Both the position numbers and the translations under genes were made by a program. From Skeletonema tropicum (taxonomy: Eukaryota; Bacillariophyta; Thalassiosirophyceae; Thalassiosirales; Thalassiosiraceae), in the NCBI GenBank assembly GCA_037178625.1, contig CM074141.1:1302001-1366000 (forward strand): a DNA stretch of 64,000 nt, read 5' to 3'. Below are positions 1 to 9,829 of this stretch, piece after piece (the stretch's first letter is position 1; each line of letters starts with the position of its first letter). The notes below the pieces were generated by a model. That model was not told the DNA's origin, ran no database searches, and was given only the letters and a program-made list of their open reading frames with translations.

Positions 1-1504
1 TCTTTGTTGACACAACTTCTGCTTCCGTTCTTGATCGTTTCATTTGCTCTTCCTTACTCCATAACGAAGCAAGAGACGCATCTCTTCTAATTTGCATTGG
101 TGACTGTCTAGAAAATTTCTCCTTGATATGTTTGTCAGTGTGTTCGTGTGACTGTTGTTGTTCTTGTACATCCGAATCTTTCTTATCTACACCGAGTTGT
201 TTCTCTAATTGTTCTATTCTTTGGAGGAGTACTTTCATCGCAGGATCGCGTGTGACTTCAGATTCACTCGGTGGCTGTTTTGCAGTAGTTGATGGTATTG
301 AATTGTCATCTTGATGTTGTGCTGATGTCGACGCGGAAGTTGTAGATTGGTCTTCATCATCATCTTGTTGTTGCTGTTTTTCGGTTGAATCGCCTTCAAC
401 TTCTCCATCGTCGCGAGCAGCCTTGCCAACTCGATCTTCTACACCACCAAGAAACAAATCATTCACTACCAACTTAACTTTCTCCAACACTCCTCCACCC
501 TCCGATACAAGAGCCGACGAAATACCCATGCCCTTCTTTTCATTCCTATTACCATTCTGCCGTTCGACGTCTCCATTCTTACCATCACTTGCACTTGCTG
601 CTGCAGAAGGACCCAATATCCTCGCTCGTTCTTGTTCCTCCAACTTGATATAATACTCTTTCATTTCATCCTGCATTGAATACAAATAAAGACCAATCAG
701 TGCACCGGGTAATAATGCCAGGGCAATATTCCAAGCAAGCCATTTATTATCCATCACTAGGCCATGACTTTGTTTCGCTTGGTGAAAATGTTGTACACGT
801 GTTGCTATACTACCACCACCATCACCATCCGTTTTGACTAATGAAGGAGAGGGGATGATTCCATCTGTAGTTTTGTGTAACCAATTCTGAAGAGTGGCGA
901 GATTGGTCTGTACATTTTGTTTGATTTCGGATGGGACACGTTCCCAATCTAATCCCACCTCCTCTTGCTTTTGATTTTTCGATAATCGTTGCTGGTGTTG
1001 CTTTGATGATCCTTCCGCAATCTCTGTTTCTTTCCAAATCTCTTCCTCTCCACGAAACAATCGTTGCATCGTCTTGATATTCTTCTTAAAGTTATTCCCA
1101 GCTGTATCACTTAAATAATTGAGATTGGAACGTACATTTGTTCTAGCCTGTTGCAAGTAGGACATGGAATCTTTATGTAGTTGCAAGCGATGACGGTGTA
1201 GATTGGATCGTTGCTTTGGTGTTAGTCGTAGGAGTTGTTTGCGTGTGAGTAGTTTCATATCATCGTTGGTGGTGGAAGAGGAGGTGTTGTATGTGGATGT
1301 GGTGGAAGGAGGCTTTGTATTTTTAGGGTGGTTTGATGTGATTTGTTGCAGAGGTGAAAAGGATTGCTTCTTCCTCTTGCTACGTCTCTTCGTGATGGTT
1401 TCTGTGACAGTGGCAATTGCATCCGTATTGTTTTTTTTATTACCAGATGAGGATCCAGAATTATATCGATGATGATGATATTGATGGTGAGTTAGATTTT
1501 TCAT
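1..1504 (-). CDS. Hypothetical single-pass membrane protein, C-terminus cut by window edge
   Basis: An open frame runs without a stop from an ATG at 1504 to the left edge (about 501 codons) and has no in-frame stop below the start, so the gene continues outside the window. The N-terminal ~80 residues are His/Ser/Thr/Lys-rich. Residues ~85-240 are basic and helical, with many Gln, Arg and Asn. One hydrophobic segment lies at about residues 250-272 (core NIALALLPGALIGLYLY) and is followed at once by a charged helix (MQDEMKEYYIKLEEQERARI). The rest is low-complexity Glu/Gln/Ser with a short coiled-coil patch. I do not recognise the family. The in-frame stop just upstream of the ATG (near 1576) supports this start. 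The composition suggests an organelle or endomembrane anchor protein, but no function can be claimed. Confidence 0.7.
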   Translation of the reverse strand, partial: MKNLTHHQYHHHRYNSGSSSGNKKNNTDAIATVTETITKRRSKRKKQSFSPLQQITSNHPKNTKPPSTTSTYNTSSSTTNDDMKLLTRKQLLRLTPKQRSNLHRHRLQLHKDSMSYLQQARTNVRSNLNYLSDTAGNNFKKNIKTMQRLFRGEEEIWKETEIAEGSSKQHQQRLSKNQKQEEVGLDWERVPSEIKQNVQTNLATLQNWLHKTTDGIIPSPSLVKTDGDGGGSIATRVQHFHQAKQSHGLVMDNKWLAWNIALALLPGALIGLYLYSMQDEMKEYYIKLEEQERARILGPSAAASASDGKNGDVERQNGNRNEKKGMGISSALVSEGGGVLEKVKLVVNDLFLGGVEDRVGKAARDDGEVEGDSTEKQQQQDDDEDQSTTSASTSAQHQDDNSIPSTTAKQPPSESEVTRDPAMKVLLQRIEQLEKQLGVDKKDSDVQEQQQSHEHTDKHIKEKFSRQSPMQIRRDASLASLWSKEEQMKRSRTEAEVVSTK

Positions 1505-1950
1505 ACATCTTTTAGGTGTCGATGATGAACAGATGAAAACTCTCTTTTGTGAACATTTTCCAATGCGGCTGATTTTCAGCAACGCAGAGTGCTGGGCTGC
1601 TTGTATCATATTTGGAGGTCACTGACTATGCCATTGTGGGCTGCTTGCTACTTGCAAGAGCTACGGCCAAAAGCAAAAGCCGATGGAAAGTGCGTGAGAG
1701 GAGGGGGAGGGCCTTCGTAGAAAAAGAAAGGGTGCGTAGAAACGTACTAATTCCGACGGCTCGGCGCAGCCTCAGCCAAGCAAGCTATATACTTATGCGG
1801 CAGGGCAAGGGCAGCCATCACATCATCTCACATCACCTTGCGCTAGACCTCTGAAATCATTCCTACGCACACCATCACCATCACCACAGAGACATTGGCA
1901 AGCAAACTCACGAGATCAGCATCAGAAGAGCAAGAATCTATAGTTAGTCA
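1505..1950. other. Divergent intergenic region
   Basis: This stretch separates the start codons of the left-edge membrane protein and RsmG, so it must hold both promoters. It contains CATCA/CACCAT-rich low-complexity sequence just before the RsmG start. No TATA box, RNA gene or repeat that I can support. Confidence 0.4.
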
Positions 1951-3153
1951 ATGAACAGAATGTGGACACAACACAAGATTACGCTACCAATAATGATGAT
2001 GATATGCATATCTCATGTCCATCCTCTCTTCACAAGAAAGATGATAACGACAACAACTGCCTTTTCATTTTCTTCCTACTCTTCCTCCATCATCACTCGA
2101 GTAGCCATTAACAGACATCCATACTTGCATGCTTCTCAATTATACTCCACCACTTCCTCCTCTCCTTCAGATGTATGGAGCAAATCATCCGCAGAAGAAA
2201 TTGACCCCTACTCCGAACAAGCCAAAACAAATCTATCCAACTTTTACAAACAACACAATATTGATACTATCAAGGATGCCGAGAAGGATCACAAGAAGTT
2301 ATTGCGATTAACGGAACAGGTACTATCGTGGAATCAACGGTTGAATCTTATTTCTAGGAAGGATTGTACTCCTGAGGTGGTGTACCATCGTCATATTTTG
2401 CCTTCGATTGCCTTGATGCCTTTGGTACTCAAGGGCAGCAGCAGCAGTAGTCAAGATGATAATGAGGATGACAATCAACAGCCATTGAAAATCGTGGATG
2501 TAGGAACAGGAGGTGGATTCCCCGGTCTACCACTCGCACTACTCCTCCCCGAATGTGAATTCACACTAGTCGACTCGATACAAAAGAAACTCGTGGCAGT
2601 GTCCGAAATGGCAGCGGAATTGGATGTGGAGAATGTAAGGATTCATTGTGGACGATGTGAAGAAATGTATGCAGAGCGAGAGGGACGGAAGGAGCATTTG
2701 GGAAGGTATGATGTTTGTTTGGGACGGAGTGTTACGGCGCTTCCACGATTTTGTGCTTGGATGTACCCCTTGTTGAAGAAGCAGCAACAGAGTGATAATG
2801 GTGGTGGTGAGGAAGGTAGGTTGATTTACATTATTGGTGGAGATCTTGAAGATGTGGTAGAGTCACGTATTCAAAGTGATACATACCTTGATGAATTGCT
2901 AGATCGTGAGGAGGGTACATCCGATAAACGAGCATTGATCTTCCTGGCAAACGATGTCGAAGAAATTGCCGTAGAGAGTGGAGAGGTGGATAAGATTGTG
3001 CGTAGTGCACCAGCTGGGACGGGGAAGAAGAGTAAACGAAGACAGAATAAGCAAAAGAGGACAAATAATAAGGCCAAGGGGGCTTGGCAGAAGAGAGATA
3101 ACAGCGTCAAGAAGGAACGCGGGTATGATGACTTCCAAAGATTTGAGTTCTAA
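1951..3153 (+). CDS. rsmG: 16S rRNA (guanine-527-N7)-methyltransferase RsmG, organelle-targeted
   Basis: A 400-residue single-exon gene. Residues ~100-290 match RsmG/GidB: the family signature WNQRLNLISRKD at ~130, then the SAM-binding loop VDVGTGGGFPGLPLAL at ~183-198, the acidic residue after beta-2 (FTLVDSIQKK), and GRSVTALP at ~255. The family transfers a methyl group from SAM to N7 of G527 in bacterial-type 16S rRNA, so in this eukaryote the substrate should be plastid or mitochondrial rRNA. The N-terminal ~75 residues are absent from bacterial RsmG; they include a hydrophobic stretch and a Phe after Thr-Ala, compatible with a plastid bipartite presequence. The C-terminal ~50 residues are a Lys/Arg-rich tail, probably RNA-binding. 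The 3' end faces the IGPS-like gene 112 bp away. Confidence 0.92.
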   Translation: MNRMWTQHKITLPIMMMICISHVHPLFTRKMITTTTAFSFSSYSSSIITRVAINRHPYLHASQLYSTTSSSPSDVWSKSSAEEIDPYSEQAKTNLSNFYKQHNIDTIKDAEKDHKKLLRLTEQVLSWNQRLNLISRKDCTPEVVYHRHILPSIALMPLVLKGSSSSSQDDNEDDNQQPLKIVDVGTGGGFPGLPLALLLPECEFTLVDSIQKKLVAVSEMAAELDVENVRIHCGRCEEMYAEREGRKEHLGRYDVCLGRSVTALPRFCAWMYPLLKKQQQSDNGGGEEGRLIYIIGGDLEDVVESRIQSDTYLDELLDREEGTSDKRALIFLANDVEEIAVESGEVDKIVRSAPAGTGKKSKRRQNKQKRTNNKAKGAWQKRDNSVKKERGYDDFQRFEF

Positions 3154-3265
3154 GAAATAATCTATGTAGCGAAGATCGAGTCTCTTGTTAATGCGATTCT
3201 AATCAATGTGGAAAACAATAGAACTGAATGCTGAAACTTTTTGAGCTACAAGAGGCACATTTTAT

Positions 3266-4486
3266 TTACAGGAATACATCGTCGTCAGTAGCACTAGGGA
3301 TTCCCTTCTTCGGTCCACTCATTACATTCCCATCAACATCAAACTCAACATCATCAAGTCCCCACTGACTAAACTCAGCAGGGAGCAGTGTTCGATCTCG
3401 AACTGCACGAATAAACTCTGGTGCTTTTGGAGATCCCATTACAGTCTTGCCAACAACCACTCCATCATATCCGACCGCCAATAACTTTTTCATTTGATCC
3501 GTGTTGGTAACTCCTCCTCCAGCAATGGTGATTATCGGACCTCCGCTACCGGGGAACATACCCGCCAACTTGACTGCCTGATCTGGAATCAATTCTCCCG
3601 TTATCCTATCCCTGTTCGATACCATAATGTTGGTTGCAAGCGCATCCAAAGCAGCCTTGACCTCATTGTACGTATGACACTCCACAATCACCTCCAATCC
3701 AATCATCGTCGCCAAATTCAAAAAGTTCTCCAACGCCGGCCCCAACACACTTGCAATCAACACAATCCCATCAGCACCCGCCTCCTTGGCCAAACCAAGT
3801 TGTATCTCATCCACAACAATATCCTTCATGACCACCGCTGCTTCATCATTCACCCCTCGTACCGCCTTGACTGCCGATTTCAATTCACCAATATCACCCC
3901 CATACGAATGATAATCGACATTGACAAATACCACATCGGCACCCAATCGTACCATCGCCTCGGCAACCAGCGATGCATCATCATACCTCGCAAATTGTTC
4001 CCGTGGGTAACTCAAACTACGTCGTTTAATATCCACAATAAAACTACCACGTCTCATCGTCGCCTCGGCCAATCCATTCTCCAACATCTTCTCCTCTCGT
4101 TGCAACTGCTCCAGTGATTTTTCCTTGGCATTTGGATTGGCAGGATTGTAGGGATCATCATAGACACGTCGTAATGCTGCCGCGAGGCGTTTTTGTTCGA
4201 TACCCTCTTGAGCATATCCCATGGCCATGCGGATGGGATCGGAGAGGGAGGCGTGTTGGGCGTTGAGACGTTTCATTTCGTATTCCTTGCGGTGGACTGC
4301 TCCGTAGATGTCTTCGGCGCCGTTTCTGCTGCTTTGGAGTTGTGTTGTGTCGATGATGATGGATTCATGATGGTTTATATGATGTGAGTATAAATGACAT
4401 TTATTCGAGGGCGGTGCCAAGAAAGCGTTTGCAATGCGTAGAATGCATGCTAGAGATAGTGTGAGTGGCCAGTGCATGTTCTTCAT
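3266..4486 (-). CDS. Indole-3-glycerol-phosphate synthase-like (TrpC family) TIM-barrel protein, divergent
   Basis: A 406-residue single-exon protein. The start region has a signal peptide followed by ANAFLAP, a clear ASAFAP-like plastid cleavage motif. Residues ~140-390 align with IGPS: DIKRRSLSY (canonical EIKRxSPS), the DYHSYGGDIGEL strand, VVMKDIVVDEIQ (LRKDF equivalent), GADGIVLIASVL, IVECHT (LVEVH equivalent) and SNRDR (NNRDL equivalent). The catalytic lysines and the IVECHT glutamate are present. The first Glu is Asp, and the Glu-Ser of the ESGI motif is AGGG, so two conserved phosphate/catalytic residues are missing. IGPS makes indole-glycerol phosphate in Trp synthesis. This copy may instead be a plastid paralogue with altered or lost activity (inference). 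The family is confident; the enzyme activity is not. Confidence 0.8.
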   Translation of the reverse strand: MKNMHWPLTLSLACILRIANAFLAPPSNKCHLYSHHINHHESIIIDTTQLQSSRNGAEDIYGAVHRKEYEMKRLNAQHASLSDPIRMAMGYAQEGIEQKRLAAALRRVYDDPYNPANPNAKEKSLEQLQREEKMLENGLAEATMRRGSFIVDIKRRSLSYPREQFARYDDASLVAEAMVRLGADVVFVNVDYHSYGGDIGELKSAVKAVRGVNDEAAVVMKDIVVDEIQLGLAKEAGADGIVLIASVLGPALENFLNLATMIGLEVIVECHTYNEVKAALDALATNIMVSNRDRITGELIPDQAVKLAGMFPGSGGPIITIAGGGVTNTDQMKKLLAVGYDGVVVGKTVMGSPKAPEFIRAVRDRTLLPAEFSQWGLDDVEFDVDGNVMSGPKKGIPSATDDDVFL

Positions 4487-4823
4487 CGTTGTTTGCTGCT
4501 TTTGTCATGATATCATCCAGCCATTCAAGATTGTATGGCATTGCAAATTGCAATTTTGATGGCTGCTATACAAAAGGCTTTTTCGCTGAAACGTCGCTAC
4601 AGAACATAAAAAGATCCCACCAAGCATATGTAATTGCATGCACGATATCTTTCTAGGCCACCACCAACTCAACTCAAACCACGCGGCAGCTTCAGATGCA
4701 CACTCACATTGCACTATTAGCTCTGTGCACTATTGGCAACATATAGAGTTCTCAACACCATAGCCAAGCTTTAAAAGCCGCCTTCGTGCTGCAGCTTGGT
4801 CACTTCCTTCAACACATCCGCAA
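4487..4823. other. Divergent intergenic region
   Basis: It lies between the start codons of the IGPS-like gene and the Nudix gene and presumably contains both promoters. I see no repeat or RNA gene in it. Confidence 0.35.
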
Positions 4824-5819
4824 ATGCCGACACCAGCCAGTAGGCAGCACCACCAGCTATTAACAATCAAGCAACTTGTAGTATTTCTTGGACCATTCTT
4901 CCTTGCCTCCTTTTACACAATTTCGATCCATCGAGCAACACATCCGTCTATTGTTGATAACGGTATTAAATACGATCACTCATCTTCTCCACATAATATT
5001 ATCACGACGCAACAACATTACAAGAATCCAACAATCATCATCATGTCAGATCTTGACCACGACTACACAACCGACGACTATCGAGCCTTCCTCTTTGCAC
5101 AACACCCAATACACGGATTGCTACTACTCTATTGCAGTCGTAAAAAGAATAAACCACCGCACTTTCAAGCACCTGGAGGACATGTCGATAAGGAAGATTT
5201 TGATGAAGCATTGACTCGATTACAAGATACTACTACCAGTAGTAGTACTAGCGTTGATGGGGTAGGTACTTCACATCCATTGCTGTTATTAGCATGTAAA
5301 ATCGGCGCAGCAAGAGAATTATACGAAGAAACTGGCATAGATCTTCGCAATCGTTTGGATCGATTACAACCCGTTCAATTACGAAAAAGTGAAAAGGATA
5401 ATGAATTGTTACCAACATTATTTGTGCTCAAGCATCGTCTATTCTTCAAGATTTGTTTCAAAGATGATGATTTTGAGACGAAGGGGTTTGATTCCATGGT
5501 GTCGTTGGGTCTCAGTCAGTCAATGAATACCGAAGCACCAATGTTGATGCTTAAACTATCGGAGGAACATCAGGGGTTTCGATTTGAGCCTGATCCAAGA
5601 AGAGCAGTTGATTTACTGACGCATCATAGTGGTGGGAAAGTTTCCAAAGCATTGGGTATGGCATTGGCTCAAGGTGATATCAATGAAGTTACGTCGGCGT
5701 CTTTGGAACGTGACGAATCTGATATAGTAATAGGGCATCCAAAGTCTAAGGAAGCCATGGATCATACGGAATCAGAAAAAGGTGTTGACGGTGTGTTTGA
5801 TTGCTTTCCTTGTTGTTAA
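4824..5819 (+). CDS. Membrane-anchored Nudix hydrolase-like protein
   Basis: A 331-residue single-exon protein. Residues ~14-36 form a hydrophobic signal anchor (LVVFLGPFFLASFYTISI). The Nudix fold is seen from ~80: FQAPGGHVDKED opens the Nudix box at ~117, and its catalytic half AARELYEETGI lies at ~163-173, giving the RExxEExG core. About 25 Ser/Thr/Gly-rich residues are inserted in the middle of the box, which normally has no such gap. Nudix enzymes hydrolyse nucleoside diphosphates linked to another moiety; the substrate cannot be predicted here. The protein ends in Cys-Phe-Pro-Cys-Cys, a possible lipidation site (weak inference). The stop codon is 77 bp from the stop of the next, convergent gene. 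Confidence 0.8.
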   Translation: MPTPASRQHHQLLTIKQLVVFLGPFFLASFYTISIHRATHPSIVDNGIKYDHSSSPHNIITTQQHYKNPTIIIMSDLDHDYTTDDYRAFLFAQHPIHGLLLLYCSRKKNKPPHFQAPGGHVDKEDFDEALTRLQDTTTSSSTSVDGVGTSHPLLLLACKIGAARELYEETGIDLRNRLDRLQPVQLRKSEKDNELLPTLFVLKHRLFFKICFKDDDFETKGFDSMVSLGLSQSMNTEAPMLMLKLSEEHQGFRFEPDPRRAVDLLTHHSGGKVSKALGMALAQGDINEVTSASLERDESDIVIGHPKSKEAMDHTESEKGVDGVFDCFPCC

Positions 5820-5896
5820 ACGAAAAGATGCCCTTAAAAGAATCATCATGGATACATATAAGATAAAAGAGATATTTGCGTAATGTGCTCGTAACG

Positions 5897-8194
5897 TTAT
5901 TTAGTCATTCGCACCATTTTTCTACTCGTTTTCGTCAAGTAATCCTCAGCATCAGGTGTGAATGGATCCTTGATTGGATCCTTCACATTAAAGTAGATGA
6001 CAGTGGCATTTGTATCTTCATGGCAGATTGGCACAGCTACAGCGGCATGAACGCCACTGATACTATACTTGAGTGCCTGGGCAAGACGAGGTGTCTGATG
6101 CTCGGTTATCCAAAGCAACTTTCCAGTCTTCTTTGCCCACTTACACATTGACATTGAGAGTCGATGGGATTGTTCTGACGAGCCTTGTCCGTGGTAGACC
6201 TCTTGAAGCTCATCAAACACTGATTTGCTTAGAGCTGAAGGTTGGACGTAAGAGTTGATAAGGTGGTAGCTGTTTCCTTCATGGAGCCACATCTCAGCAA
6301 TGTCAAACTTTTGAGATGTGCACACCTCCAAAAGGAGTTTGTCGACACCAGGGCTGGATTTAGAGGCTGGCCTTTTGGGTAGTTCCTCTTTTAGCGGAGA
6401 CAGATTCGTGTCGTTCGACTTTGGCTCACCTCTAGTTGCAGGATGCGAAGCTGCCTTTGGGTTCACATCATTCAACACACCAGTAGCGAGAGAATCATCT
6501 GAATTTGACCTATTCTTTTGAAGAATCAGTTCACTCTCTGTCTCCTTGAATGGTTTGATAGAAGCTTTTATTCTCTCAATGTTTTTATCCAGCTGGACAT
6601 TCGCAGTTGTATCAGCACGATTGATCGCCACTTTTTCTTCGAAAGACAGGTGTTCGTGAATATCACTACTTGATGTCTTTAGAGAAGGGGTGGTGGACGC
6701 AGGTGCTTCCTGCACCCTCTCGCCTCGAGACTCCGTTCCAACGTTGACTGAGACCCGAAGCATGGCATCATTCTTGAGACCAAACTGCACATTGTCACCT
6801 TCGATTCTCGCCATAGGAATAGACTTACTGCCTTTAAGAAGCTTCTTCATATTTTTTACTTTCGAGTTTTGACGGTGATGCGATATCGGAATGACAATAG
6901 TCGACAGTCCCCTTTCTTCACCAGTGATGACAAGGTTTGCTTTGCCAAGTGACAACATCTTGCCACGACGAGACAGTGATATGTTTATTGGACACATCTG
7001 TGGTACGAATCTCTTGGCGGACGTCTTACCATCTCGTTGATTCTCTAGTTGGAATTCTCTAGAATATTGATATGTAGACATACCAATATTATTGTCCCCT
7101 AATGTCGAATCAACTTCTTCATCAATTGGCCATTCAACAAGCTGCTGAGGGAAAGGCTGAGTTGGGATGACTGAAGTTTCAACCTCAATAGGGTCGCTTG
7201 GAAGGTGTGTCTGGAATTCTTTCCCTGATAAAATTTGAGAGAAAGATGCGACAATAGTTACTGTATCACCATTAGATGGATCAGTTATCTTCCGCTGCGT
7301 GGGTAGTTTCGACTTGGGTTCGTACTTCTTTGCAGTAAGCCCATCAACACTAATCACCTTCACTGTCACATCCCACTTATTTTCGTGATTGCTTGCAGAT
7401 GAATCGTGCGTAGGCGAAGTCTTCACGTCATTCATGCTTTCAGCGTCTTCTGAACTCATACGTCGGAAGATGCTTTCGTTCTTCATGTTTCCGGTGGTAG
7501 GTGGTGCTCTTATTTTCGGATACACTGTAGGATTGTCTGCCTTCTTCTCATGGATGTGCAAGGAAATAGGAGGACTTGTCGTTCTTGTTTCATCCTTGAC
7601 ATTATCTTGTAGCTCGGATATTTTTTGTCGATGAGGCTCTATCGGGCATGTCTGGTCGTGGGCGACAATCTCGTCTTCTTGTTTCAGCTGTTGTTGTTCA
7701 CACTTCTTAGTCTCGGCCTCAATTTCTTTCTTAATTTCAAACCAGCGAAGACTCCATCTGGGAGTTTGCTCCAGCAGATCTTCTAACTGCTGCAACTCAT
7801 CAGAAAGGATTATAGTAGAAGGTGTTTTTGGAGAACTCGGAGTTTTTTTTGGAGATCCCGGAGGTGTTTGAAGTATTTGATGCTCATCACTGGTCAACGA
7901 CAAGAGATCATGACTAACCTCCGAAGAAATATCTCTGAGGTGCTGCTGATCCTCAAGAGCAGCAGCAAGCTCTTCGTTAGAGGAATCTAGCTTGGCCTTT
8001 AAAGTGATCACTTCCTTGCTGCAACTATTCTTCTTCCCTATCGCCCGCAGAGTGTTCTCGATGCAATACACTTCTTGTTGCAGACGCCGAATATTCTCTT
8101 CCTCTGCTGCTAATACGGTTGGCCGAGAGGATAAGGCAGAAACATTTGTCTGCGCCTGCGTGATGAGACTGGTGTCAGCTGTTGATTTCGCCAT
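5897..8194 (-). CDS. Large scaffold-like protein with coiled coil, NT-C2-like and GAF-like domains
   Basis: From the first in-frame ATG at 8194 the protein has 765 residues; the frame stays open upstream only from a GTG, so an extra 5' exon is possible. Residues ~15-110 are coiled-coil (EEENIRRLQQEV). Residues ~170-190 are a Pro/Ser patch. About 270-510 resembles an N-terminal C2 domain: it opens WDVTVKVISVDGLTAKKY and later has INISLSRRGKMLSLGKANL. The tail from ~610 has a GAF-like signature: AEMWLHEGNSYHLINSYVQP, KWAKKTGKLLWI and GVHAAVAVPICHE. GAF-like folds bind small ligands or mediate dimerisation. No enzyme motif is visible. It may be a signalling or membrane-associated scaffold (inference). 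Confidence 0.72.
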   Translation of the reverse strand: MAKSTADTSLITQAQTNVSALSSRPTVLAAEEENIRRLQQEVYCIENTLRAIGKKNSCSKEVITLKAKLDSSNEELAAALEDQQHLRDISSEVSHDLLSLTSDEHQILQTPPGSPKKTPSSPKTPSTIILSDELQQLEDLLEQTPRWSLRWFEIKKEIEAETKKCEQQQLKQEDEIVAHDQTCPIEPHRQKISELQDNVKDETRTTSPPISLHIHEKKADNPTVYPKIRAPPTTGNMKNESIFRRMSSEDAESMNDVKTSPTHDSSASNHENKWDVTVKVISVDGLTAKKYEPKSKLPTQRKITDPSNGDTVTIVASFSQILSGKEFQTHLPSDPIEVETSVIPTQPFPQQLVEWPIDEEVDSTLGDNNIGMSTYQYSREFQLENQRDGKTSAKRFVPQMCPINISLSRRGKMLSLGKANLVITGEERGLSTIVIPISHHRQNSKVKNMKKLLKGSKSIPMARIEGDNVQFGLKNDAMLRVSVNVGTESRGERVQEAPASTTPSLKTSSSDIHEHLSFEEKVAINRADTTANVQLDKNIERIKASIKPFKETESELILQKNRSNSDDSLATGVLNDVNPKAASHPATRGEPKSNDTNLSPLKEELPKRPASKSSPGVDKLLLEVCTSQKFDIAEMWLHEGNSYHLINSYVQPSALSKSVFDELQEVYHGQGSSEQSHRLSMSMCKWAKKTGKLLWITEHQTPRLAQALKYSISGVHAAVAVPICHEDTNATVIYFNVKDPIKDPFTPDAEDYLTKTSRKMVRMTK

Positions 8195-8442
8195 ACTGAT
8201 CTTACTAAGTTGAGCTGTGCGTGGGCGAAGCAGCCAAAAAATCGGTGGATTGTGTTCCTCAGATGCGATGTTTCTACAATAAGAAGGCAAGGGCACTCTA
8301 AAATTTCCTCTCGATAGCTCTCTCTAAGCAGTACTCTTTGTTTTGTGAAGAAGAGATGGCAACATTTCAATTGGCCTTTTAATCCTGCGTCTGCCTCTGC
8401 GATCTTGCTACACAACACACAACTAACTTTGATCCGACTCCT

Positions 8443-8805
8443 TCAACTGCAGTACCACATCGAACTCAGAAAAAACACCTGCAATTTAGGCGCCACTTTG
8501 TGAGCATCTTGTATAAAGTTGTCGGAATGTATCCGGTATTCTTCGACGAAATTGTCGAATTGAATGCCGCTTTGCTGATTCAGGTTTTCCCGTACCTGCT
8601 TCATGCATTTTTTACAGCGCTCCTCGATCGATATCGGCAGGTTTGCCATCAATGGCTGACACAGCAAGTCCAGATGGTGCGCTGAGTTACATATTACCCT
8701 TGGCGCTGAGTCCATCTGTGTAGGTGTGTGGCCTAGTCCCGTTATCATGTACAATAGCATATGGTCGAGTCTCTCTAGTGTGAGATGCACGACCATGGTG
8801 CCCAT
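8443..8805 (-). CDS. Possible small hypothetical protein
   Basis: An ATG-initiated 120-codon frame. Its second half (EERCKKCMKQVRENLNQQ) has helical, protein-like composition, unlike random antisense frames. The frame ends just after CAG|GTGTTT, which could be a splice donor, so this may be the 5' exon of a longer transcript, even of the C2/GAF-like gene downstream. No homology is recognised. It lies in the interval before the LHC promoter. Confidence 0.3.
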   Translation of the reverse strand: MGTMVVHLTLERLDHMLLYMITGLGHTPTQMDSAPRVICNSAHHLDLLCQPLMANLPISIEERCKKCMKQVRENLNQQSGIQFDNFVEEYRIHSDNFIQDAHKVAPKLQVFFLSSMWYCS

Positions 8806-8932
8806 TGATGAGTCACCTACATGTTATCTGAATCAGCATGTGATCGTTTTTCTTAGAAGTTATTATTATACTCGAGCGATTAAGAGCACATAATTTTTCA
8901 TAAGCATAAAACATACATCAACCGATTTAACC

Positions 8933-9829
8933 ATGAAGATTACTGCAGTTGCTCTTTCATCCATTCTTCCAGCCACCGTGGCTTTCACGTCGAAAGGTCC
9001 TGTGTCTACGCAAACCAGCATCTTGGCTGCAGACGCCGTGACCATCCCTGCGCCCGAAAAACCTATCTTTGATCCTCTAGGGCTCTACTCAGCAAACTCT
9101 CCCGAACGATTGGATGGTCTCATCAAGCCACTTGAAAGCACTACCTTATCTGAAAACAAAGAGATCCTTGACCCTATGCGTCTCTACAGTGATCAATCTG
9201 AAGTCTCTGGTAAAGTGGAAACATCAGCCGCTTTGCCCTTTCTCCCTCGGCCCGCTCTCCTCGATGGCAGTCTTCCGGGAGACCGCGGCTTTGACCCTTT
9301 CAACTTTGCTTCGGATGCCGACTCATTGCAATGGCAAAGGAAGTCTGAGCTAAAGCATGCTCGTCTTGCAATGCTCGCTGCGGTCGGGTGGCCAATGGCT
9401 GAACTTATGCACAAGAACATCGCTGATGCATTCGATTTGCCAACCTTGCTCGCAAGCAATGATCGTGTACCTTCTATCCTCAACGATGGCCTAAGTCATG
9501 CACACTTCCCAGCATTTTGGATAGCTACGATTGCAATTGCAGCAGCGTTGGAGATCAGTGAAAGTGTTGCGGAAAATGTTTCATGCAAACTTGATCCAAC
9601 TGATTACGGCTTCGATCCCTTAAACTTCTTTAGTGGAAAGACTGATGGACAAAAGCGATTCCTCCAAGAGGCTGAAGTCTTTAATGGTCGCCTTGGTATG
9701 CTGGCAATTGTCGGCTTCGCTGCGCAAGAATTTGTCCTCAAGAGTGCAGTTGTGGACCAGATTCCTATCTTCTTCAAGCCAATCAACATTGCATTTGAAC
9801 AATTGATGACTGGTGGAGCAATGTATTAA
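8933..9829 (+). CDS. Chlorophyll-binding light-harvesting-like protein (LHC/FCP superfamily)
   Basis: A 298-residue single-exon protein. The N-terminus is a signal peptide ending in ATVAFTS, an ASAFAP-like site, so the protein is imported into the plastid. The mature part has the LHC entry motif LPGDRGFDPFNFA (~116-128). Helix 1 (ELKHARLAMLAAVGWPMAEL) carries the E/H/R chlorophyll-ligand pattern. A middle hydrophobic helix lies at ~193-211. Helix 3 (EVFNGRLGMLAIVGFAAQEF) carries E-N-R. The spacer between presequence and helix 1 holds two related FDPLGLYS / LDPMRLYS repeats, which make it longer than typical FCPs. The middle helix and the spacer leave open whether this is a core antenna protein or one of the divergent LHC-like groups (for example RedCAP). 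The C-terminal neighbour RsmH is convergent. Confidence 0.88.
   Translation: MKITAVALSSILPATVAFTSKGPVSTQTSILAADAVTIPAPEKPIFDPLGLYSANSPERLDGLIKPLESTTLSENKEILDPMRLYSDQSEVSGKVETSAALPFLPRPALLDGSLPGDRGFDPFNFASDADSLQWQRKSELKHARLAMLAAVGWPMAELMHKNIADAFDLPTLLASNDRVPSILNDGLSHAHFPAFWIATIAIAAALEISESVAENVSCKLDPTDYGFDPLNFFSGKTDGQKRFLQEAEVFNGRLGMLAIVGFAAQEFVLKSAVVDQIPIFFKPINIAFEQLMTGGAMY

Noticed and set aside
3494..4117. 207-codon plus-strand frame opposite the IGPS-like gene
   Set aside because: Antisense shadow; His/Ile/Gln-rich without motifs, while the minus strand has clear family motifs.
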